Shown piece after piece: positions 7,674 through 11,937 of a stretch of DNA of 11,937 nt. Below the pieces are notes generated by a model. That model ran no database searches. It was given only the letters and a program-made list of their open reading frames with translations, and was not told the DNA's origin. Made by a program: the position numbers and the translations under genes. The stretch's first letter is position 1; the number at the start of each line of letters is the position of its first letter. Source of the DNA: an uncultured Flavobacteriales bacterium (GTDB lineage Bacteria > Bacteroidota > Bacteroidia > Flavobacteriales_D > Sanyastnellaceae); the NCBI GenBank assembly GCA_913057815.1, contig CAJXOV010000024.1, positions 1 to 11,937 on the forward strand. The letters are read 5' to 3'.

Positions 7674-8159
7674 ATGAAAGTCAATAAAATAGCCATTATA
7701 GGTTGCGGAAATTTAGGGACATCTATTCTTAATGGATTGATTTCTAGCGAGCATTATTCGAATGCAGCTATCACTGCTACCAGAAGAAAGGTTAGCTCTT
7801 TAGAGAAATACAAGAGCGAAGGTGTGCACATTACAGCAGATAATGCCAAGGCTGTGCAGCAGGCAGATATTCTTCTAATAAGCCTTAAACCATTCAATAT
7901 TCTAGAAGTGTTAGCAGAATTAAAACCTCATTTGACCAAGGATAAAACCATCGTTTCTTTGGCTACTGGCATTAGTATTTCTCAAATTGAAGAAGTAGTA
8001 GGTTCAGATATGTCTATTTATAGAGCCATGCCCAATACGGCTGCAGATGTGAAAGAATCGCTCACATGTATCTGCGCCAATCATGCCATTTCTGAAGAGG
8101 ATGAAGTGACTGAAATATTTAACTCTGTAGGGAAATCTATAGTTATAGAAGAAGGGTAA
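7674..8159 (+). CDS. proC: pyrroline-5-carboxylate reductase, N-terminal half (proC interrupted)
   Basis: This is the NAD(P)-binding half of ProC, which reduces 1-pyrroline-5-carboxylate to proline in the last step of proline synthesis. The ATG at 7674 is preferred to an in-frame GTG at 7668 because it gives the usual MKVNKIAIIGCGNLG start. Visible motifs are the dinucleotide loop GCGNLG at 10-15, LLISLKP at 67-73 and the family signature RAMPNTAADVKESLT at 117-131. The frame stops after 161 residues at a TAA (8157-8159). The same reading frame continues at once with the C-terminal half. A single base change from a sense codon (for example TTA, Leu) would restore a protein of about 263 residues, normal for ProC. 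It is therefore either a nonsense mutation, a consensus error, or a gene expressed as two halves. Confidence 0.9.
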   Translation: MKVNKIAIIGCGNLGTSILNGLISSEHYSNAAITATRRKVSSLEKYKSEGVHITADNAKAVQQADILLISLKPFNILEVLAELKPHLTKDKTIVSLATGISISQIEEVVGSDMSIYRAMPNTAADVKESLTCICANHAISEEDEVTEIFNSVGKSIVIEEG

Positions 8160-8465
8160 ATGGAAGCTGCCACAGTGCTGGGAGCATGTGGAATAGCTTA
8201 TGTACTCAGATTCATAAGAGGAATGATTCAAGGTGGAATAGAAATAGGATTTAGTGCTAAAGTGGCTACAGATATAGTTACTCATACAGTAAAAGGAGCT
8301 TCTGAGTTATTAATCCAAAACGAAACGCACCCAGAAGCTGAAATAGATAAAGTAACCACTCCTAGAGGCTGCACCATAGCAGGCTTAAACGAAATGGAAC
8401 ACAACGGGTTTAGTTCTGCACTTATTAAAGGAATAGTTACTTCTTATGAGAAAATACCTTCTTAG
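8160..8465 (+). CDS. proC: pyrroline-5-carboxylate reductase, C-terminal half (proC interrupted)
   Basis: 101 codons in the same frame as the N-terminal half encode the helical dimerisation domain of ProC. Motifs are MEAATVLGACGIAYVLRFI at the start, TVKGASELLIQ, and the conserved EIDKVTTPRGCTIAGLNEMEHNGFSSALIKGI block that in relatives forms part of the substrate and dimer site. The ATG at 8160 is the codon straight after the premature TAA and matches an internal residue of intact homologues, so it is probably not an evolved start. A terminating ribosome could still restart there. All conserved positions I can judge look undamaged, which argues for a very recent stop or an error. The end lies 7 bases from the end of the convergent MATE gene. 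Confidence 0.85.
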   Translation: MEAATVLGACGIAYVLRFIRGMIQGGIEIGFSAKVATDIVTHTVKGASELLIQNETHPEAEIDKVTTPRGCTIAGLNEMEHNGFSSALIKGIVTSYEKIPS

Positions 8466-8472
8466 ATACTGC

Positions 8473-9867
8473 TTAACGTTTAATTAACCGTTGAAAATCC
8501 TTCTTGTATTCACTCCATATGGAGACTTTGGCTAAGCTAGAACCTTCTTTTTTAAAGTGTTTTTGCATTTCAAATGATGCCAATAATCCTGCGAGAATAT
8601 TTCCAATGGATATCCCAAAGAAAATTCCCAAAACACCAAAATAAGAACCCGCCCAGGTGAGAGGAACAGTAAATAACAAGGATTTCACAAGCATGATTTT
8701 CATGGAGTTTAATGGCAACTGAAGTCCGTTAAATATGGATGAAGTAATGATAAATAAACCATAGAAAATATATGACGCACTTACGATGTAGAAATACATA
8801 GAAGTGTAATGAATAACCTCCACATCTTCACTGAAAAGGCCTGCTATAGGTCTAATAAATAGGATTAATAATATACTCACCAACAATCCCAAATAGGTAG
8901 ATGCTCTTCCTCCGAATGCTATGGATTCATTTATTCTAGATTGTTGTTTTGCGCCTAGATTTTGAGCTATGAATGGAGTGATAGCAGTACTTACACCTAA
9001 AATTCCTATCATTAATAAAGTTTGGATTCTACTGGCTACTCCAAATGCTGCTACTGCTTCAGAAGTTTGTCTGGCAAATAGAAATGTTAGATAAGTTAGT
9101 GTTAACGGTGCCACCATTTGGGTAATAATAGTAGGAAGACCGAGTTGACCAATTTCTTTTAATGTTGAAGTTAGTTTAGACACTGTATCCTTCAGGTTTA
9201 TCTTCAGTATTCTGTCTCTTTTAAGCAGAATCATCATTCCAATAAAAACAAATACCCAAGAATAGACTGTAGCCATAGCGGCACCTTCAATGCCCATTTT
9301 GGAGAATCCGAACCGGCCAAAAATCAAGACATAATCTAAAAATAAATTGATAATTCCTGCGATTCCCATTATTATCTCCGGAGTTCTGATATTACCTGTA
9401 GCTCTTAGAATACCTCCAGCCATTAAACCTGTGGTCAATAGAGGAACTCCCCAAAGTAATGGAATAATGTATTGTTTGATAAGAGGAATTATCACTTCAT
9501 CTGCACCCAAAGCACTGAAAATTGGCTCCACAAACTGGATTCCCGCTAGTGAGAAAGTAATAGACGAAATAACACTTAAGGATAATGCTACTGCCGCAGT
9601 TTGATTCACTTTCTCAGTGTTCTCTGTTCCTTTGGCTTTGCCTATAATTATGGACACACCTACTGCTAATCCCATAAATAATCCAACGACTAAAAAGTAT
9701 ATAGTTGACGCAAAACTCAAGGCAGCCAATTCATTAGAACCTAATTGTCCCACAAAATAAGTGTCTATAACTTGAAATAGAAATGTTGAAAGCATACCAA
9801 TACTTATTGGTAAGCTCATAGAAAACAACACACTGTTGGTTTCATCTTTGATTAAATCTTGTTTCAT
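8473..9867 (-). CDS. MATE-family multidrug efflux transporter
   Basis: A 464-residue polytopic inner-membrane protein, the usual length for MATE (NorM/DinF-like) exporters, with about twelve hydrophobic segments. Family features include FQVIDTYFVGQLGSNELAAL at about 31-50 in helix 1, GLAVGVSIIIGKAKG at 66-80 in helix 2, and a repeat of the same pattern in the second half (VAAFGVASRIQTLLMIGILGVSTAITPFIAQNLGA). Such proteins export cationic drugs or metabolites in exchange for Na+ or H+; substrate and coupling ion cannot be read here. It starts at an ATG after a short A/T-rich leader. It is convergent with proC (7-base gap) and isolated from the upstream operon by a strong terminator, so it is probably monocistronic. 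An operator-like dyad lies just before its start. Confidence 0.92.
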   Translation of the reverse strand: MKQDLIKDETNSVLFSMSLPISIGMLSTFLFQVIDTYFVGQLGSNELAALSFASTIYFLVVGLFMGLAVGVSIIIGKAKGTENTEKVNQTAAVALSLSVISSITFSLAGIQFVEPIFSALGADEVIIPLIKQYIIPLLWGVPLLTTGLMAGGILRATGNIRTPEIIMGIAGIINLFLDYVLIFGRFGFSKMGIEGAAMATVYSWVFVFIGMMILLKRDRILKINLKDTVSKLTSTLKEIGQLGLPTIITQMVAPLTLTYLTFLFARQTSEAVAAFGVASRIQTLLMIGILGVSTAITPFIAQNLGAKQQSRINESIAFGGRASTYLGLLVSILLILFIRPIAGLFSEDVEVIHYTSMYFYIVSASYIFYGLFIITSSIFNGLQLPLNSMKIMLVKSLLFTVPLTWAGSYFGVLGIFFGISIGNILAGLLASFEMQKHFKKEGSSLAKVSIWSEYKKDFQRLIKR

Positions 9868-9881
9868 TTTAGTAAAAATTA

Positions 9882-9898
9882 AACTGTAGTCTATAGTT
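9882..9898 (-). promoter_or_regulatory. operator-like dyad upstream of the MATE gene
   Basis: The 17 bases at 9882-9898 read AACTgTAGtCTAtAGTT, a dyad around a central base with seven of eight pairs matching. It lies 14 bases before the MATE start codon (minus strand), a position where a repressor could block transcription or translation. No regulator gene of a typical efflux type (TetR, MarR) is next to it, so assignment is by form and position only. Confidence 0.3.
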
Positions 9899-9978
9899 GA
9901 TAAAAGATGGTATAAATTACACGATTCCAGATCCGTATAAAGAAGTATTGCAACGCTTAAAAGTAATAAGAGAGCAAA

Positions 9979-10018
9979 TAAAAGTGACGATTAAGAAGAA
10001 TCTTAATCGTCACTTTTA
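9979..10018 (-). terminator. rho-independent terminator of the exported-protein operon
   Basis: A perfect 18-base inverted repeat (9979-9996 with 10001-10018) encloses a 4-base loop. Read on the minus strand, it begins 12 bases after the stop of the isochorismatase-fold gene, and the descending arm ends in TTTTA followed by TTTG, giving a U-rich tail. The stem contains a GTGACG core within A/T-rich flanks. The arm starting with AAAA would also give a T-run on the plus strand (TTTT at 10014-10017), but no plus-strand gene ends here. The remainder of the gap 9868-10030 holds the MATE leader and no gene. Confidence 0.88.
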
Positions 10019-10030
10019 AATATAAACTGC

Positions 10031-10753
10031 TTAGTACTTTCCTGCAATAGGATAGAAATGATTGTACATGATTTCAACAAATCCTCCTTTTATTTTCAAT
10101 CCCTTCATAGCCTTAGGATTTGTATAAGAACGTAACATTTCTGCTCCTGCTCCTTCCCAGGTGAATGGTATAGCTCCTGCCTGCACCATTCGATCTATAG
10201 CCATATTATGAGCCATAGTAGTAGCATCTCCCATTACATCGGCCATTAAATACACTTCATAACCATCTTTAAGAGCATCAAGAGCTGTGTAAGTTGGACA
10301 ACCTGAAGTCCACAAACCTGTGATCAAAATTTTCTTTCTTCCCGTTTTTTTCACAGCTTCTACTACTGCCTTATTTTGCCATGCATTCAATGAAACTCTA
10401 TCTATATTAACTACATCAGAATTAATTAGGGTTTTAATTGAATCAACCGTAGGCGCACTTCCAGTCATATTTACTCCGATAGTGGTTTCTATGACAGGAA
10501 CTCCAAATAAGTTAGCCGTCTTGATGATTCCCTGAAGATTATTCATCATCACCTGTTGGTCAATGTTTTCGACCACTTTTATCAAATCTGATTGCCAATC
10601 TATGACCAATAATACGGTGTTTTCTCCCGTCATTAAATTATCTGTAATAGGATCTTTAGGCACATAATTAGCATCTGGACTCTGTGCCGATACGTTTACT
10701 ATAAATACTGCTAGATACAAAGCGGTAAGCATAAATTTTATTCCGTTTTTCAT
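10031..10753 (-). CDS. secreted isochorismatase-fold (YcaC-like) cysteine hydrolase
   Basis: A 240-residue protein with an N-terminal signal peptide (hydrophobic core about 8-21, likely cleavage after the VSA at 21-23), so the mature enzyme should be periplasmic. The rest is an isochorismatase-like cysteine hydrolase: LLVIDWQSDL at 48-57 with candidate catalytic Asp52, and GLWTSGCPTYTALDALKDGY with candidate nucleophile Cys152. The segment VNIDRVSLNAWQN at 115-127, and the later DRMVQAGAIPFTWEGAGAEMLRSY, resemble E. coli YcaC more than true isochorismatases or nicotinamidases. The catalytic lysine is not obvious; Arg119 lies near where it would be expected. The substrate is unknown. It is the last gene of a three-gene minus-strand cluster, 39 bases behind the lipoprotein gene with an A-rich leader, and is followed by a strong terminator. 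Confidence 0.87.
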   Translation of the reverse strand: MKNGIKFMLTALYLAVFIVNVSAQSPDANYVPKDPITDNLMTGENTVLLVIDWQSDLIKVVENIDQQVMMNNLQGIIKTANLFGVPVIETTIGVNMTGSAPTVDSIKTLINSDVVNIDRVSLNAWQNKAVVEAVKKTGRKKILITGLWTSGCPTYTALDALKDGYEVYLMADVMGDATTMAHNMAIDRMVQAGAIPFTWEGAGAEMLRSYTNPKAMKGLKIKGGFVEIMYNHFYPIAGKY

Positions 10754-10792
10754 TTTGTTTGTTTTTATATTAATAATTATCTGACTTGTGAA

Positions 10793-11311
10793 TTAATTCG
10801 TTTCTCGTGCTATGTCTAAGGCTTCATTTAGCATGGAAACAACCCTTTGCTCATTCAAAGATTCTACAATTTGAACCTCAGTTCCTTGAAGTTTATATAT
10901 GAGTTCTTTGTACTGATTTAAAGTCCATCCTGCTGTATCGTAATTTCCTCCAGGGATCTGGTGAGCGGCAGCACTATATCTACATGCTCCTGGAGCGAAA
11001 AATATTACAGACCATTTGCGAGATTCTAGCTTTTTTATAAAGTCCGTATCATCTGTTGTAGGCACATAAGTGGCGTTTCCAATGAGTGGCGGCACTACTT
11101 TAGAAAACTGTAGTGACATCGTAGGGTCGCACCCTCGAGCTAATATGCTTTTGTTAGAGTTGTCTACTGCTGTTGTACTTTCTTTTTGCGTGTTTTTCAT
11201 GATAGATGTGTCCTTGTTTATAGATGGGTTATCGGATTTTTGACTTTGATTTTGAGAGCAGCTACTTAGCACAGCTAGTGCTGCTAAAAGCTTAATAATT
11301 TTCCAATTCAT
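10793..11311 (-). CDS. unrecognised lipoprotein, conserved-looking C-terminal domain
   Basis: I do not recognise the family. The 172-residue product begins with a lipoprotein signal: MNWK, a hydrophobic stretch, and the lipobox LSSC with lipidated Cys18. A Ser/Thr/Asn/Lys-rich linker follows to about residue 55. The probable folded part (about 57-170) contains Cys61 in ARGCDPT, a beta-strand-like WSVIFFAPGACRYSAAAHQIPGG with Cys110 at about 100-122, and alternating helix/strand to the C-terminus. The two cysteines could form a disulfide or one could be catalytic; the FFAPGAC stretch only faintly recalls thioredoxin folds and lacks CxxC. Its start overlaps the end of the upstream barrel gene by 20 bases, and the secreted hydrolase gene follows, so all three are probably one operon acting at the cell envelope. 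Confidence 0.75.
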   Translation of the reverse strand: MNWKIIKLLAALAVLSSCSQNQSQKSDNPSINKDTSIMKNTQKESTTAVDNSNKSILARGCDPTMSLQFSKVVPPLIGNATYVPTTDDTDFIKKLESRKWSVIFFAPGACRYSAAAHQIPGGNYDTAGWTLNQYKELIYKLQGTEVQIVESLNEQRVVSMLNEALDIARETN

Positions 11312-11906
11312 CGTTTGATTTTTTAATAATTTGATTGTTCATTTTATAACTGATCCCAAATAGCATAAGGCCATTGGTTTTTTCTATGTTAGCTGCTGTT
11401 TGATTGTTGAAAATGAGACTATGTGTAGCGTTTAAGGCTAGATTTTTAAGTACCTTATAATTGATGTTTATAGTATTATTGAATCCCCAAAATTTTGAGT
11501 TAGAAGTTGGGTGAAACGATTGTAAATCCCACATAAAGGACATTCGCGGTGCAATCGGACTTTGAACTTTTAATAACAACCCACCAACAGGGCTTGAAAG
11601 GTTCTCATCTCCTTTGAACTTAAAGTCCAAATACCCTGCAAATCCGCTCACTCTAATAAAGTCTTGTGAATTTTTATTTCGAATATTCACACCTAATCCT
11701 CCTCCTGCTATTACCGAATAATCTATCTGATATGATCTAGAAGTTCCATAACGTACAGTTGCCATCGGAAAGAAGCGATTATCGGTTTTGTGCTGGTAGA
11801 ATCCATACGACCAGAAATCATTTTGAACCAAAAAATCGTTTACTTCTAAGTAGTGGTAATCAGCTCTAAATTCCAAGAGTGATGATTTCTTGGAGAATGA
11901 TATTAG
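11292..11906 (-). CDS. outer-membrane beta-barrel protein, 5' partial (DUF481-like?)
   Basis: The last 205 or so residues of an envelope protein; the 5' end is lost at the library adapter. The open frame runs into the adapter and falsely starts at 11921 with the residues MYKRQ. The native part consists of repeated amphipathic beta-strands with aromatic girdles and short turns, for example LEFRADYHYLEV, YQIDYSVIAGGGLGVNI, FIRVSGFAGYLDFKF, NTININYKVL and GLMLFGISYKM. This is typical of an outer-membrane barrel. The general pattern, with Gly-rich strands and a closing GISYKM-type strand, is compatible with DUF481-family barrels, but this assignment is tentative. The stop lies inside the next gene (20-base overlap), indicating translational coupling with the lipoprotein. 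Confidence 0.7.
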   Translation of the reverse strand, partial: LISFSKKSSLLEFRADYHYLEVNDFLVQNDFWSYGFYQHKTDNRFFPMATVRYGTSRSYQIDYSVIAGGGLGVNIRNKNSQDFIRVSGFAGYLDFKFKGDENLSSPVGGLLLKVQSPIAPRMSFMWDLQSFHPTSNSKFWGFNNTININYKVLKNLALNATHSLIFNNQTAANIEKTNGLMLFGISYKMNNQIIKKSNDELENY

Positions 11907-11937
11907 CTGTCTCTTATACACATCTGACGCTGCCGAC
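11907..11937 (-). other. Nextera/Tn5 library adapter (artefact)
   Basis: The last 31 bases are the exact reverse complement of bases 1-31, starting with the Tn5 mosaic end CTGTCTCTTATACACATCT at 11907-11925. This is residual library adapter, not genomic sequence. The nine bases inside each adapter (32-40 and 11898-11906) differ, so there is no target duplication as a real Tn5-type insertion would leave internally. Confidence 0.97.

Noticed and set aside
8157..8159. Stop-codon reassignment or recoding to explain the in-frame TAA in proC
   Set aside because: Other genes in the window end at normal TAA or TAG stops and no recoding structure is visible nearby; mutation, error or reinitiation is simpler.
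8004..8285. Minus-strand open frame of 93 codons across the proC break
   Set aside because: Translation is Tyr/Ser/His-rich with no family resemblance, while both proC halves on the plus strand are clearly conserved.
8475..8492. Near-palindrome around TTAATTAA between proC and the MATE gene as a bidirectional terminator
   Set aside because: It lies inside the last codons of the MATE gene, is A/T-rich with a mismatch and no usable loop or T-tail.
9347..9604. Plus-strand open frame of 85 codons inside the MATE gene
   Set aside because: Antisense shadow of a transmembrane-coding region; no start context or family resemblance.
1..11937. A transposon with 31-base terminal inverted repeats
   Set aside because: The repeats are Illumina Nextera adapter including primer sequence; no transposase or internal mobile gene exists in the window.

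Overview
The window is 11.9 kb of AT-rich bacterial DNA that looks like Bacteroidota, most likely a flavobacterium-like lineage. Three things point there: the gene types (a short Crp/Fnr regulator, a DoxX-like protein, an NmrA/DUF2867 protein), start codons preceded by A/T-rich leaders rather than clear Shine-Dalgarno sites, and the sequence character of the methionine-pathway proteins. No rRNA, tRNA, CRISPR, phage or insertion-sequence gene was seen. It appears to be a whole contig: both ends carry the same 31-base Nextera (Tn5) library adapter in inverted orientation. These ends are a sequencing artefact, so the first and last genes are truncated and their apparent N-termini are adapter-encoded.

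Region 1 (32-4567, + strand) is an amino-acid biosynthesis operon. A PLP-dependent sulfhydrylase (MetZ-like, partial) overlaps by one base (TAATG) a 1128-residue fusion. The fusion joins a homoserine O-acyltransferase (MetX-like alpha/beta hydrolase), an aspartate kinase with regulatory ACT region, and a homoserine dehydrogenase. The two genes encode every step from aspartate to homocysteine except aspartate-semialdehyde dehydrogenase.

Region 2 (4594-7541, + strand) holds a short Crp/Fnr regulator, an NAD(P)H-dependent FMN reductase-type flavoprotein, a four-helix DoxX-like membrane protein, and an NmrA-like Rossmann/DUF2867 protein. It reads as a small redox or stress module. Region 3 (7674-8465, + strand) is proC (pyrroline-5-carboxylate reductase), cut by an in-frame TAA exactly between its two domains, with an ATG directly after the stop.

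Region 4 (8473-11906, - strand) converges on proC. It holds a MATE efflux transporter with an operator-like dyad before its start. Upstream of that lies a three-gene exported cluster: a partial outer-membrane beta-barrel, an unrecognised lipoprotein overlapping it by 20 bases, and a secreted YcaC-like isochorismatase-fold hydrolase. The cluster ends in a strong hairpin terminator. Intergenic gaps are all under 170 bases. The items most worth a second look are the triple fusion, the split proC, and the exported lipoprotein/hydrolase cluster. I did not find convincing evidence of a wholly new system such as a defence or mobile module.
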